A stretch of DNA of 64,000 bases from Pseudodesulfovibrio thermohalotolerans (GCF_021353295.2 NZ_CP120635.1:1939501-2003500); one strand, 5' to 3'; counted from the stretch's first letter, positions 30,943 through 40,891 are shown. The notes: a model not told the origin generated them from the letters alone. Program-made: numbers and translations.

Positions 30943-31050
30943 AACTAGGTACCGTTTTGTAGTTGTTTTTTTTCGCCCTACTGTTCTTTTTTTCTCGGGG
31001 CGCGTCAAGGATGCGGGCAATACACCATCCCGCCGCACAAGGGAAGACGC

Positions 31051-31509
31051 ATGGCTAATCTTAAATTTCTTATACTGAATGGCCCCAATCTCGGCCATAT
31101 AGGCAAACGCCAGCCCGAGATTTACGGTTCCCGGACCATGGACGACATGCCCGAGCTTCTGATGCAGGTTATGGGCGACAAAGCCGAGGAAGTGGACCTG
31201 GTCCATTTTCAGTCCAATTCCGAGGGCGGACTTATCGACCGGCTGGAGCAGGCTCGGGAAGAGGGCGTGGACGGCGTGGTTTTCAATGCCGGTGCCTACA
31301 CGCATACCTCGCTCGCTCTGGCCGACTGTCTGGCCTGGATCGGTATTCCCTGCGTGGAAGTGCATATCAGCAACATCTGGGCGCGCACGGACCAGCCCTT
31401 GCGGCAACAATCCCTGATGGGCGAGAGGTGCGTCGGCGTCATTGCCGGATTCGGGATTCTAGGTTATGCCCTCGGTGTTCAGGCGCTGTTCCAACGGCTT
31501 CGCGGCTGA
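31051..31509 (+). CDS. aroQ: 3-dehydroquinate dehydratase, type II
   Basis: A 152-aa shikimate-pathway enzyme converting 3-dehydroquinate to 3-dehydroshikimate. Motifs: LNGPNLG at 9-15, catalytic Y25 (RQPEIYGS), FNAGAYTHTS around 78-88 and H105 (VEVHISN). It has the normal length for the dodecameric type II class. It is followed 50 bp later by efp, the common aroQ-efp order. Confidence 0.95.
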   Translation: MANLKFLILNGPNLGHIGKRQPEIYGSRTMDDMPELLMQVMGDKAEEVDLVHFQSNSEGGLIDRLEQAREEGVDGVVFNAGAYTHTSLALADCLAWIGIPCVEVHISNIWARTDQPLRQQSLMGERCVGVIAGFGILGYALGVQALFQRLRG

Positions 31510-31559
31510 TTCATTGAACAATACCCGGGGAATCCCCGGAAACCATTTGGAGACGATAT

Positions 31560-32117
31560 ATGATTTCAACCAAGGATTTCAGGACCGGCCTGAAGATCGA
31601 GATTGACGGCAAGCCCTTCGAAATTATCGAGTTCCAGCATTTCAAGCCCGGAAAGGGCGGAGCCATGGTTCGCACCAAGCTGCGCCAGATGATGACCGGC
31701 CAGGTGCTCGACAAGACTTTCCGTTCCGGCGAAAAGGTTCACAAGCCTGACATGACCGTCACTGAGATGCAGTACATCTTCAAGGATGGCGATAACTTCG
31801 TCTTCATGGACCTCGAAACCTACGAGCAGATGCATGTGCCCGGCGCCAATGTGGGCGAGAAGGGCGGTTTCATCAAGGAAGGGGACACCGTGAAGGTCCT
31901 TCTGTACAACGGCGAGCTCATCGGCGTGGACCTGCCCGCCAATGTCAGCCTGACCGTGTCCCAGACCGATCCCGGCATCCAGGGCGACCGCGTGAGCAAC
32001 GCCACCAAGCCCGCCACCATGGAGACCGGACTGAAGGTCAACGTCCCGCTCTTCATCAATGAAGGCGACGTAATCAAGGTGGACACCCGGAGTGGAGAGT
32101 ATCTTGGTCGCGAATAA
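31560..32117 (+). CDS. efp: Elongation factor P
   Basis: A 185-aa translation factor that relieves stalling at proline runs. The N-terminal KOW-like domain carries the modification-loop lysine K32 in KPGKGGA. OB domains II and III follow, ending [12 protein letters not shown]. It lies downstream of aroQ and has its own terminator at 32151-32188. Confidence 0.96.
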   Translation: MISTKDFRTGLKIEIDGKPFEIIEFQHFKPGKGGAMVRTKLRQMMTGQVLDKTFRSGEKVHKPDMTVTEMQYIFKDGDNFVFMDLETYEQMHVPGANVGEKGGFIKEGDTVKVLLYNGELIGVDLPANVSLTVSQTDPGIQGDRVSNATKPATMETGLKVNVPLFINEGDVIKVDTRSGEYLGRE

Positions 32118-32150
32118 AGCGGACTTGCAACACCTTGTGTAAATTGCGTA

Positions 32151-32188
32151 AAAAGGTCGTGGGCGGGTTGCCGTCCAGGACCTTTTTT
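32151..32188 (+). terminator. efp terminator
   Basis: AAAAGGTC and GACCTTTTTT arms flank a GC-rich loop, followed by a T run; located between efp and ftsK. Confidence 0.8.
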
Positions 32189-32203
32189 ATCAAGTGAGGC
32201 TTA

Positions 32204-34468
32204 ATGGCGAGACGACGGAAAACCACTGTTCAGGTAGAGAAGCGGAAGGGGCGCGGCAACGAAGCTGTCGGGCTCTTCTTCCTTTTTCTCTCCGCTTTTC
32301 TTTTTCTGAGCATTCTATCCTTCAGCCCAGGCGACCCGAGCTTCAACCAGGCCGTCACCGCCGGGCGGAAGGTGCAGAACGTGGTCGGGTACGCCGGAGC
32401 CTACTGCGCCGGCTTTCTCGTGGAAATGTTCGGTATGGGGGCTGTTTTCTGGCCTCTATACTTCCTGTATCTTGGTTTGGCCCGTTTCGTGACGCGGCTC
32501 AAGCTTTCGCCTTTGCGTTGGCTCGGCCTGATCGGTCTGTTCGTGGCCTTTGAAGCTTGGGCCATGCACCCCTGGTTTTTTAACGTGCCCGAGGACGCCT
32601 ACGGCCTGATCGGCAGCGGTTTTGTCGGTCGGTCGATCATTACCCAATACACCATGCCGTACCTGCGGCCCGTGGGATCGTTCCTGCTGTGGCTGTTCGT
32701 GACCATAGTTTCCTTGCAGGCGGTGATTGGTTTTACTTGGGCTTCGGTCTGGTCTCTGTTTGTTCGTTGGTGGGGCGCGTACCGCGAGGGAGCCGTAATC
32801 CGGGCCGAAAAACGGGCCGAGCGGCGTGCTGAACGCCGGGCGGCCAAAGCGTTGGCCGAAGAACGGGAAGCCGAACCTGCCGATGAAGAGGATCTCGGTC
32901 TTCAGTTTGTGGATTTGTATGCAGGTGAGGAGGACCAGTCGGTCAAGCCTGTGAAAGTGGCCAAGCCGGTCAAGCCTGTCAAGCCGAAAAACAAACCGGC
33001 TCCGGCAAAATCTGCGGCGGCCAAGGCTTCGGCTGCGCCCGGCGGTCTGCCCAGCGTGGATCTGCTGACCGCACCGCCGACTCAGCAGACGTCACAGACT
33101 TCGGCCGTGTTGCAGCCCCTGGCAGACAGGCTCAAGGAATGCCTCAACGATTTCAATGTGCAGGGTGAAATGCAACGGGTGGTTCCCGGCCCTGTGGTCA
33201 CCATGTTCGAATTCAAGCCCGCGCCCGGTATCAAGGTCTCAAAGATCGAGAACCTGACCGACGATATCGCCCTGGCCTTGCGTGCCGAATCCGTGCGCAT
33301 CGAGGCTCCCATTCCGGGCAAGGACAGTGTGGGCGTTGAGATTCCGAATATCGAACGGGAGATGGTGTATCTGCGCGAGGTCTTGGAATCCAAGGAATTT
33401 ACCGGGTCCAAGTCTCCGCTGACCCTGGCTCTGGGCAAGGATATTCAGGGTGCCACCAAGGTGGCCGACCTGGCGCGTATGCCGCATCTCCTGGTGGCTG
33501 GCGCGACCGGCGCGGGCAAATCCGTCGGCATCAACGGCTTTCTGCTTTCCCTGCTGTACAAGGCCGGGCCTGAAGACGTGAAGTTGCTTCTGGTGGACCC
33601 GAAACGCATCGAGCTGGCCCCGTATGCGGACCTGCCGCATCTGGTCCATCCCGTGGTCACTGACATGAACATGGCCAAGAGCGCTCTCGAATGGGCTGTT
33701 TTCGAGATGGACTGTCGCTATGAGAAGATGGCTCAGCTCGGCGTTCGCAATATCGAGGGATACAACAAAAAACTGAAAGAGATGGGCGACGATATTCCCG
33801 AGGAATTCGAGAACATGAAGCACATGCCCTATCTGGTCATCATCATTGACGAGCTCGCCGATCTGATGATGACCGCTGCCAAGGATGTGGAACAGTGCAT
33901 CGTGCGTCTGGCCCAGTTGGCCCGAGCCGCAGGCATCCACATGGTTCTCGCCACGCAGCGGCCCAGCGTGGATGTTGTCACCGGCCTCATCAAGGCCAAC
34001 TTCCCTACGCGTATTTCCTTTTTCGTGACGTCCAAATTCGACTCCAGGACCATCCTCGACGCTGTGGGCGCGGAGCGTTTGCTCGGCAAGGGCGACATGC
34101 TCTTCAAGCCGAGCGGCGGCAAACTCCAGCGAATGCACGGCGCGTACGTGGACGAAACGGAAATTGCGCACGTGGTTGATTTCTGGAAGGAGGCAGTGCC
34201 TCAGGAATTCGATCTGGATTTCAGCGATTGGAGCCCCAAGGGGGGCAATGACAGTGAATCCGGCGGGGTCGGGGCTACGGGTGATCCCGTGTATGACGAA
34301 GCGGTACAGTTCGTGCTTTCCCAAGGCAAAGCGTCCATCTCCCTGTTGCAGCGCAGGTTGCGCATTGGTTTCAACCGGGCGGCGCGGTTTATTGAGCAGA
34401 TGGAAATGGACGGGATTCTCGGTCCCCAGGAGGGGAGCAAGCCGCGCAAGGTCATCAAGCCGGAATAA
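32204..34468 (+). CDS. ftsK: DNA translocase FtsK/SpoIIIE
   Basis: 754 aa. Four N-terminal membrane helices (about residues 25-195), a short Lys/Pro/Ala linker (KPVKVAKPVKPVKPKNKPAP) and a motor domain with Walker A GATGAGKS near 432 and Walker B VIIIDELADL. A C-terminal winged-helix gamma domain (QFVLSQGKASISLLQRRLRIGFNRAARFIEQM) reads KOPS-type DNA signals. It couples chromosome segregation to division and activates XerCD; a XerC/D gene lies at 59412. It is followed 15 bp later by lolA. Confidence 0.96.
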   Translation: MARRRKTTVQVEKRKGRGNEAVGLFFLFLSAFLFLSILSFSPGDPSFNQAVTAGRKVQNVVGYAGAYCAGFLVEMFGMGAVFWPLYFLYLGLARFVTRLKLSPLRWLGLIGLFVAFEAWAMHPWFFNVPEDAYGLIGSGFVGRSIITQYTMPYLRPVGSFLLWLFVTIVSLQAVIGFTWASVWSLFVRWWGAYREGAVIRAEKRAERRAERRAAKALAEEREAEPADEEDLGLQFVDLYAGEEDQSVKPVKVAKPVKPVKPKNKPAPAKSAAAKASAAPGGLPSVDLLTAPPTQQTSQTSAVLQPLADRLKECLNDFNVQGEMQRVVPGPVVTMFEFKPAPGIKVSKIENLTDDIALALRAESVRIEAPIPGKDSVGVEIPNIEREMVYLREVLESKEFTGSKSPLTLALGKDIQGATKVADLARMPHLLVAGATGAGKSVGINGFLLSLLYKAGPEDVKLLLVDPKRIELAPYADLPHLVHPVVTDMNMAKSALEWAVFEMDCRYEKMAQLGVRNIEGYNKKLKEMGDDIPEEFENMKHMPYLVIIIDELADLMMTAAKDVEQCIVRLAQLARAAGIHMVLATQRPSVDVVTGLIKANFPTRISFFVTSKFDSRTILDAVGAERLLGKGDMLFKPSGGKLQRMHGAYVDETEIAHVVDFWKEAVPQEFDLDFSDWSPKGGNDSESGGVGATGDPVYDEAVQFVLSQGKASISLLQRRLRIGFNRAARFIEQMEMDGILGPQEGSKPRKVIKPE

Positions 34469-34482
34469 TTGGAGCAAATTCT

Positions 34483-35175
34483 ATGTCTAGAATGTTCGTT
34501 GTCGTTTTCGCCACTGCGTCCTTATTGCTGCTGCCTGTTTTTGCGCAGGCTGCGGAGTCCATTCCGGCGCAGGATTTGCCGGACCTGATCCAGAAACGAT
34601 ATGAGACCATGAAAACGTTTCAGGCCACTTTTTCCCAGGAGCTGACCAACGTGGCCAGCGGCGAGGTGGAGAAGCGCGAAGGGAAGATCTGGTTCCGCCA
34701 GCCTTCTCAGGTCCGTTGGGAAACCTCTGCTCCCGAGAAGGAACTCCTCGTGGTCGGTCCCGAGTTCGCTTGGGATTACATTCCGGACGAGGAGCTGGCC
34801 ATCAAGTATGGCGTGAGAACGTTGCTTGATTCCAAGACCATCCTTCGTTTTCTTTCCGGACAGGCCAATATCAAGGAAGACTTCGTGGTCAAGACTGATT
34901 GGCCCAATGCGGACGAGGTCCGGTCCAAATGGGGAAAGGATTTGACCGTGTTGCAGCTTCTGCCCAAAGAGGCTGAACCCGGCATGGTCCTGGCCTTCAT
35001 AGGCGTGGAGCCGGATACCGGACTGCTCAAGCAAGTCATGATCGTGGATTTTTACGGCAACGGCAACGAAGTCAAGCTCGACAACCTTGAAATCGATGTT
35101 GACCTTGCCCCCGAGATGTTCACCTTCACCCCACCTCAGGGTACGCAGGTTGAGGACAACACCCAGGGATTCTAA
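34483..35175 (+). CDS. lolA: Outer-membrane lipoprotein carrier protein LolA
   Basis: A 230-aa periplasmic protein with a Sec signal peptide (MFVVVFATASLLLLPVFAQA). The LolA fold is recognisable from KTFQATFSQEL, GKIWFRQPSQVRWE, and FTFTPPQG at the end. It ferries lipoproteins from LolCDE to the outer membrane. It directly follows ftsK. The stop overlaps the stop of the convergent pseudouridine synthase gene. Confidence 0.9.
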   Translation: MSRMFVVVFATASLLLLPVFAQAAESIPAQDLPDLIQKRYETMKTFQATFSQELTNVASGEVEKREGKIWFRQPSQVRWETSAPEKELLVVGPEFAWDYIPDEELAIKYGVRTLLDSKTILRFLSGQANIKEDFVVKTDWPNADEVRSKWGKDLTVLQLLPKEAEPGMVLAFIGVEPDTGLLKQVMIVDFYGNGNEVKLDNLEIDVDLAPEMFTFTPPQGTQVEDNTQGF

Positions 35176-35927
35176 AGCCCGACGTTCTTTTTGAGCGCGG
35201 CTGTTTCCTCGGCGGTCAGTTCACGCCATGCGCCACGCTTGAGGTTGCCCAGGGCCACAGGTCCCTGGCTGACCCGCCTGAGGCGCAGGATGGTCAGTCC
35301 GAGTTCGTCGCACATCCTGCGAATCTGCCTGTTGATCCCTTGAATAAGCGTAATTTCGAGCTGTTGCGTTCCGGCAACCGGCTTTTTCAGGCGCACTTTG
35401 GCCGGGGCGAGTTTGTCGCCTTCCTTGAGGGTCATGCCTTGGCGCATGGTCTGCACCGCTTTTTGCGGGACACTGCCCCGGATGGTCACAAGATAGACCT
35501 TGGGGAGATGGTATTTGGGGTGCGTCAGCCTGTAGCAAAGGTCGCCGTCCGTGGTCAGCAAAAGCAGGCCTTCGGAGAAGAAGTCCAGTCTTCCCACGGG
35601 GAAGGGACGTCTCTTGCGGATTTCCGGGGGCAGAAGGTCCAGGACGGTCTTGCGGCCCTGGGGATCCTTGGCGGTGGTCATGGTTTCCACCGGCTTGTGC
35701 AGCATGATCGTCAAGTCGGCGGCGTCAGCTTGCTGTCCGATGGACTTGCCATCCACGCAAACATTGTCCCGACCGGGCGTAACCTTGACGCCGGGCGAGT
35801 CGGCCACGGAGCCGTTGATGGTCACCCGGCCAGCAAAGACCATTTCGTCCGCGCCGCGACGGGACGCGACGCCGCATTGGGCGATAAATTTGTTCAGCCG
35901 TATGGAGTCGGAAGGGGCATTTGTCAT
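35172..35927 (-). CDS. 23S/16S rRNA pseudouridine synthase (RsuA/RluB family)
   Basis: 251 aa from ATG 35927. An N-terminal S4 RNA-binding domain (IRLNKFIAQCGVASRRGADEMVFAGRVTING) is followed by a catalytic domain with GRLDFFSEGLLLLTTDGDL, containing the active-site Asp. RQIRRMCDELGLTILRLRRVSQGP is also typical. The closest match by pattern is RluB, but RsuA or RluE cannot be excluded. The convergent lolA stop overlaps by 4 bp. Confidence 0.9.
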   Translation of the reverse strand: MTNAPSDSIRLNKFIAQCGVASRRGADEMVFAGRVTINGSVADSPGVKVTPGRDNVCVDGKSIGQQADAADLTIMLHKPVETMTTAKDPQGRKTVLDLLPPEIRKRRPFPVGRLDFFSEGLLLLTTDGDLCYRLTHPKYHLPKVYLVTIRGSVPQKAVQTMRQGMTLKEGDKLAPAKVRLKKPVAGTQQLEITLIQGINRQIRRMCDELGLTILRLRRVSQGPVALGNLKRGAWRELTAEETAALKKNVGL

Positions 35928-35937
35928 GCCCCGTCTT

Positions 35938-36564
35938 CTAGACCCGAATGGTCTTGGTGGCAAGCTGGAAGCTGGTGACCACGTCGAGCATGTTGGTCAC
36001 GTCGCCCACGCCGCGCTGATCTGTCAGGCCGAAAAATTCCAAACAGGTGCCGCAAACCAGAATGGAGACGCCGCTTTCCTCAAGCTTTTTAAGCTCTTCG
36101 AAGCATCGGCTGCCGGGTACCGCGAGCTTCACGCCGCCATTGACCAGGATGATGCGCCACAGCTCGTCTCCGAGTTCCTTCAAGGTAACCATGAAGTTGA
36201 ACATCAGGCTGGCGCCGAGTTCGTCGTCGCCCGAGCCCATGGTCTCGGCGGGCACGAAGACAAGTGTTTTTTCGCTGACGGGGATTTTGGGGTCGGCTTT
36301 GGCGAGGACGGCGCATTCATCGGAGTCCGTGCCAGCTTCAGCCGTGTTTTCCCGTTGGCCGGTAACAATGTGGTCCGAACCGGAGCGCTCCGTTTGCACC
36401 GCATAGCCCTGCATGGTCAGGAAACGGGATACGTTTTCCCTTGCGGCGTCGTTGTCCACGACGACCACCAGTTTGGCCGGGCCGTCCTTTTCGATGGTTT
36501 CCTTGCAGCGCAGCACGGGCTGGGGGCAGGGAAGTCCTTTGCAATCAATGGAAATGTCGGACAT
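35938..36564 (-). CDS. yedF: YedF family sulfurtransferase-like selenium metabolism protein
   Basis: A 208-aa protein. The N-terminal TusA-like domain has the CPxP motif (DCKGLPCPQPVL). The C-terminal DsrE-like domain contains the cysteine pair region ILVCGTCLEFFGL. This two-domain layout defines YedF, often linked to selenium metabolism or sulfur transfer in anaerobes. It is 10 bp upstream of the pseudouridine synthase and runs in the same direction. Confidence 0.88.
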   Translation of the reverse strand: MSDISIDCKGLPCPQPVLRCKETIEKDGPAKLVVVVDNDAARENVSRFLTMQGYAVQTERSGSDHIVTGQRENTAEAGTDSDECAVLAKADPKIPVSEKTLVFVPAETMGSGDDELGASLMFNFMVTLKELGDELWRIILVNGGVKLAVPGSRCFEELKKLEESGVSILVCGTCLEFFGLTDQRGVGDVTNMLDVVTSFQLATKTIRV

Positions 36565-36730
36565 GTCTACTCCTTATATACTTGAACTCAGCATAGAATT
36601 TCTCTTCTGGTCAAATTGATAAGATGTATTGATATGTTCAGTCTTAGAGAATTCGTCGATGATTTTGTCCTCTTGCCCTTCGTCGGGCGAGCCTGTAAAG
36701 AAAGGAAAATCCGGAAACGAGCGACCAAAT

Positions 36731-37378
36731 ATGAAAACACCGATTGATTCCGCCGCGTTTACGCCTTTCATCGCCTCGCTGTTCAAATTGTGGGTGCGTA
36801 CGATCCGCTTCGAGCCGGTGGGCGAGTCTGAACGTTTGCTTGATGCGAACCGACAAGGTTCCCCAACGGTCCTGGCCCTTTGGCATGGCGAGATTTTTCC
36901 TGTGGCCGCCTACGGCTTGACCATGAGTTCGCATTTGGTGACCTTCGTTAGTCAGAGCAGGGACGGCGAGTTCATTGCCCAGGTTCTGGAGCGGCTGGGG
37001 CATACCACGGTGCGCGGTTCCAGTTCGCGGGGCGGAGTCAAGGCGCTGCTCCAGGCAAAGCGTGTCATGGAGCGGGAGAACCGCATGGCCGTTTTCACCA
37101 TCGACGGCCCGAAAGGCCCGCTCCACAAAGCCAAGGACGGAGTTATCTTTTTGGCTCAACGGGTTGGAGCCAAGATTATCCCGCTTCGCGCCTACCCCAA
37201 GCGCAAAAAAATCTTCGACAAATCCTGGGACCATTTCGTCCTGCCCATGCCGTTTACCCGATGCCCGATCTACATCGGTGAGCCCATGGAAGTGACCTCC
37301 GAAAAGTTGACCAAGGAAGTCCTTGCCCAAGAAGCAGCCAGGCTTGAAGCCCGGATGCTCTCCCTTGGCCCGGAGTAG
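36731..37378 (+). CDS. DUF374 lysophospholipid acyltransferase family protein
   Basis: 215 aa from ATG 36731; the frame extends upstream to 36629 without support. LWHGEIFPVAAYG replaces the HX4D motif in the manner of DUF374 proteins. TIDGPKGPLHKAKDGVIFLAQRVGAKIIPL is the second family block. The fold is related to acyltransferases of the LPLAT superfamily and is often encoded near LPS genes. The acyl acceptor is unknown; a role in lipid A or phospholipid acylation is inferred. Confidence 0.88.
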   Translation: MKTPIDSAAFTPFIASLFKLWVRTIRFEPVGESERLLDANRQGSPTVLALWHGEIFPVAAYGLTMSSHLVTFVSQSRDGEFIAQVLERLGHTTVRGSSSRGGVKALLQAKRVMERENRMAVFTIDGPKGPLHKAKDGVIFLAQRVGAKIIPLRAYPKRKKIFDKSWDHFVLPMPFTRCPIYIGEPMEVTSEKLTKEVLAQEAARLEARMLSLGPE

Positions 37379-37446
37379 GGCGTTTCCACAGGATTCATCT
37401 TTTTCAACTTATGGATGATGATGTTGTTTTGTGTGATTGCACGGCG

Positions 37447-37480
37447 AAAAAAAGCCCCCGGCCTGTGAGCCGGGGGCTTT
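37447..37480. terminator. Bidirectional terminator between acyltransferase and gcvT
   Basis: AGCCCCCGGC and GCCGGGGGCT form a 10-bp GC stem with a short loop. Seven A precede it, which serves the - strand gene gcvT, and TTTGGTTT follows it. Confidence 0.85.
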
Positions 37481-37501
37481 GGTTTGATCTTTCGGAAACA
37501 G

Positions 37502-38587
37502 TTACTCCGTTTTCATCCTGGCCGTTCCTTCTTTGTAGAAGGGAAGGCCGGTCTTTTTCGCTTCCAGTTCGGCGCGGGCGGTCTTGATGATGAAGGTGTC
37601 CTTGTCCGCGTCTTCGGCCCTGACGTAGGCCAGGGCAACGCAGTGCCCGAGGCTGGGGGCGAAGGAGCCGCTGGTTATCACGCCGGTTTTCTTGCCGCCG
37701 GGCAGGAAAACTTCATCGTGATGCCGGGCGGTTCGGCGGCCTTCAATGGTCAGGGGGATCAGAGATTCGTCCACCCGGCCGAGGCCTGATTTGCCGATGT
37801 AATCGGATTCCTTCTTGAGGAAGAATCCGGCTCCCGCTTCTACGGGGGTGCGCTGCTCATCCAGGTCTTGACCGTAGAGCGGATAGCCGATCTCCAGGCG
37901 CAGAGTGTCGCGAGCGCCCAGACCGACAGGCTCGACGCGCTCGTCGGCGATCAGTTTCTCCCAGATTTCCAAAGCCTTGTCGGCGGGGAGGTAGAGTTCG
38001 TAGCCAAGCTCGCCCGTATAGCCGGTGCGGCTGACGATCATGGGAAAGCCCAATGCGTCGGTCGATTCGAAATTGAAGTATTTCAGGTGATTCCATTTTG
38101 ATCCGAAGAGGTCGTTGAGCACGTCAAGACTTTCGGGACCCTGCACGTCGATTTTGCCGGTCTCGTCGCTGATGTCGGTGAAGGTCAGGCCGTCGGGCAG
38201 GTTGGCCGCGATGTGGTCGAAGTCCTTTTGGCGGCACGCGCCGTTGACCACGAGCATGTAATCATCCTCGGCCTTGCAGTAGATTATCAGGTCGTCGTTG
38301 ATGCCGCCGGTTTCATTGAGCAGGAAGCCGTAGCGGCACTTGCCGGGGCCCAGCGTGTCCAGGTCGTGGCTGACGATCTTGTTCAAACCGTCCTTGGCGC
38401 CGCTGCCGGAGAGCGTGAATTCACCCATGTGGCAAATGTCGAAGATGCCGGCCTTTTCGCGGGTGTGCTTATGCTCGATGATAATGCCTTTGTACTGCAC
38501 CGGCATGTCGAAACCGGCGAACGGGGCCATCTTGGCGCCGTTATCCCTGTGCCATCGGGTGAGCGGGGTGGTCTGCAGGTTTTCCAA
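37502..38587 (-). CDS. gcvT: Aminomethyltransferase (glycine cleavage T protein)
   Basis: A 361-aa protein. MAPFAGFDMPVQYKGIIIEHKHTREKAGIFDICHMGEF is the GcvT start, and GYTGELGYELYLP and the late SGSFAPSLGHCVALAYV blocks complete the fold. It transfers the aminomethyl group to tetrahydrofolate, releasing ammonia. Other gcv genes (H, P) are not in the window, and the downstream terminator makes gcvT end the unit. Confidence 0.95.
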   Translation of the reverse strand: MENLQTTPLTRWHRDNGAKMAPFAGFDMPVQYKGIIIEHKHTREKAGIFDICHMGEFTLSGSGAKDGLNKIVSHDLDTLGPGKCRYGFLLNETGGINDDLIIYCKAEDDYMLVVNGACRQKDFDHIAANLPDGLTFTDISDETGKIDVQGPESLDVLNDLFGSKWNHLKYFNFESTDALGFPMIVSRTGYTGELGYELYLPADKALEIWEKLIADERVEPVGLGARDTLRLEIGYPLYGQDLDEQRTPVEAGAGFFLKKESDYIGKSGLGRVDESLIPLTIEGRRTARHHDEVFLPGGKKTGVITSGSFAPSLGHCVALAYVRAEDADKDTFIIKTARAELEAKKTGLPFYKEGTARMKTE

Positions 38588-38608
38588 TGTATGCTCCTTG
38601 CGGTGTTG

Positions 38609-40420
38609 CTATTGTCCCGAACCGGTCTGGCTTGATACGCGGGATTTCCGGATGGAACGGAACTCGTCGAGCAGCATGACCAGCTGTTGGTACAGTTTCT
38701 TGATGTCCCGCCCGTAAGGCGAGAGGTCCTTGTCCTCCCGGTGTACGTATTTACGCAACAGGTAGGAATCGGAGATCACGTCATTGCCGATGATCAATAT
38801 CTTGACCACGAGTTTGTCGAAATAGTTTACGATTTCGAATTTGAGATCATTCAGGATCTCGGTCATCAGTTCCAGCATTCGTTTATACGAAATGGTCTCA
38901 CCCTTGTACTTGCGACAGCGCAAATCTTCAAGGACCCTTATCTTTCTCGCCTGCTGAATCTGTCCGTATCGCGACCAGACTTCCTGATGCAGGTCGTGGA
39001 GTTCGTTGAATATTTCGTAGTTGTCCGGAGCCAGGAGATAGGCGTCCAGAACGCGGACCAACTGAGCGTAGTAGTCGTCGGAGTAGTCGACGATGCGGTG
39101 CATGTGCTTGGAAAGCCAGACGAACAGTACCTTGAGTCGGTTTTCGTGGGTTTCGGTGTTCTCAAGCAGTTCCTGGCGTTTGTAGTTTACCGGAATTCGG
39201 TATTCGCCGCGTACGATGTCGTTCAGGCGCAGAAGCATGTTGCGCACGTTCTGGATAATGTTCAGCCCCTCGATCGTGCGTCCGGTTATGGGGTGGATGA
39301 TCTCCTGCTTGAATACGGACAGGGCGCGGTCTTCGCGTACGTTCTTCGGGTTGTAGTCGTGTTGCTGATAGGTGACCCTGAGAATGACCACGCGTTTTTT
39401 GGGGTCGATGAAGAATCCCTGGTCCTTGAGGACTTCGGCTAGCTCCTTCTGATTCTCGTTGACCTGGATCAGGGCGATTTTTTCCACCCTGGGATACTTC
39501 ATGGACCGTCGGGGAGTGCCCCTGGGGGGAGACATCAGGGTGGTGATGGTCCGGTCGCTCTGGCCCAACACCCGCACGATGAACCGCTCATGCTGGCGGA
39601 GCAGCCGAATGGCGAACATGGCCGAGGAAGTACGCCGTTCCGAAACGATGGGGAAGCCGTACAACTCCATCATGAACTGATAGACGAACAGGCGGTTGCA
39701 CTCATAGAGCAGGTTGTTGCCCGGTTTGAACTTGCCGATCTTCAGCCCGAATTGCTTGAGTTCACTATCCAGGTTGGACGGCAGGGAGGCATATACGCCC
39801 TGTAGCGTGAATTCCCCGGCGGAGTTCAGCGCCAGGACGTGCGCCCGCTCCAATTGCAGGAGAAAGGGCAGCATTTTGTCGTAGTTGCGGATGCTGCAAA
39901 TGTCTTTGGAGTCAATTTTGCCTTGGAAATCCGGGTGGTAACGTTTGGGAAGGCGGCTCAGGAATGTGCGGATGTTGGTGGCCCGGGCGTTTTCTTCCAC
40001 TGAACAGGAGTCCTGGACCACCATCTCTTCCCAGTCGGACGGTGAGTGCAGGGCATCGAACTGGAAGATTTCCTGAAAGGAGTTGAGCTGCCGCTCGAAG
40101 GCGACCATGGAAAAGCCAGGCAGGTTCTTGTGTTCGTACAGATCGACTTCGAAGGAGGGCAACAGCTCTCGCGCTTCCACAAGTGGATAATTCTGCTCTT
40201 CGAAATACGGTCTCAGCAGGCAGTGCTTGATGTGCTCGTAATCAATGAACTCCTTGAACTCCTCAAGGGTTTCGAGCCTGATGCGGGACTTCTTTTTCCC
40301 TTTACTTTTATAGCCAGGCGCCTGGCTGAATGCTTTTTTCCACATCGGGAGCGGTCCGGGTCGAGTCAAAAGAGCGGAGGCGGTCAGCCTCATGTGATCA
40401 TCACATATCTTTATACTCAT
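38609..40420 (-). CDS. Large conserved hypothetical protein
   Basis: A 603-aa soluble protein that I do not recognise. ATG 40420 is used; a start at 40393 or 40345 would shorten a basic N-terminus. It is rich in Arg, Leu, Tyr and Glu, with an all-helical look in the second half (LLRLNDIVRGEYRIPVNYKRQELLENTETHENRLKVLFVWL). A positively charged middle stretch has SPPRGTPRRSMKYPRVEK. There is no signal peptide, transmembrane segment, P-loop or cysteine cluster. It is 21 bp upstream of gcvT on the same strand and may share its transcript. Confidence 0.75.
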   Translation of the reverse strand: MSIKICDDHMRLTASALLTRPGPLPMWKKAFSQAPGYKSKGKKKSRIRLETLEEFKEFIDYEHIKHCLLRPYFEEQNYPLVEARELLPSFEVDLYEHKNLPGFSMVAFERQLNSFQEIFQFDALHSPSDWEEMVVQDSCSVEENARATNIRTFLSRLPKRYHPDFQGKIDSKDICSIRNYDKMLPFLLQLERAHVLALNSAGEFTLQGVYASLPSNLDSELKQFGLKIGKFKPGNNLLYECNRLFVYQFMMELYGFPIVSERRTSSAMFAIRLLRQHERFIVRVLGQSDRTITTLMSPPRGTPRRSMKYPRVEKIALIQVNENQKELAEVLKDQGFFIDPKKRVVILRVTYQQHDYNPKNVREDRALSVFKQEIIHPITGRTIEGLNIIQNVRNMLLRLNDIVRGEYRIPVNYKRQELLENTETHENRLKVLFVWLSKHMHRIVDYSDDYYAQLVRVLDAYLLAPDNYEIFNELHDLHQEVWSRYGQIQQARKIRVLEDLRCRKYKGETISYKRMLELMTEILNDLKFEIVNYFDKLVVKILIIGNDVISDSYLLRKYVHREDKDLSPYGRDIKKLYQQLVMLLDEFRSIRKSRVSSQTGSGQ

Positions 40421-40619
40421 CTGCCCTGAAATACAATGATTAGCGTATTATAATCGCGTTAAGCGCTTGCATCCCGCCTGTGGGGCGCTCAAGCGCGTTC
40501 AGCCGGGGCGGGATGAAACAATGGGCCTGAATAATTGACTCTCTGTCTGCTGTTGGCTAATGTGACAAAGCTTTTAAGCATCAATCGTACCGCACATCTG
40601 CGTGATCAGAGGGGTCGTC

Positions 40620-40823
40620 ATGAAAAAGAAGGATCAATGCCCGCGATCGAAAATCAACGAGCAATATTGTACTTGCACCCATAACTGCGACAAACATGGC
40701 ATTTGTTGCGAATGTCTGCACTACCATCGGCAGAGAGGAGAACTCCCCGCCTGCTATTTCACTGCGGAAGAGGAGAAGACCTTCAACAGGTCCGTGGAAT
40801 TTTTCATCCAGCGCAGGTCTTGA
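40620..40823 (+). CDS. DUF6485 family cysteine-rich protein
   Basis: A 67-aa protein starting at ATG 40620. Cysteines and histidines are arranged as C-x-C-x3-C..., ([32 protein letters not shown]), suggesting metal binding. This pattern matches the small DUF6485 family in anaerobes. Its biochemical role is unknown. Confidence 0.85.
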   Translation: MKKKDQCPRSKINEQYCTCTHNCDKHGICCECLHYHRQRGELPACYFTAEEEKTFNRSVEFFIQRRS

Positions 40824-40891
40824 GACCGTGCGACCGGGATATTTGAGCAGGGCGGCCGGTTGACCGCCCTTTTCTTTGAGGAGAGTCATAC

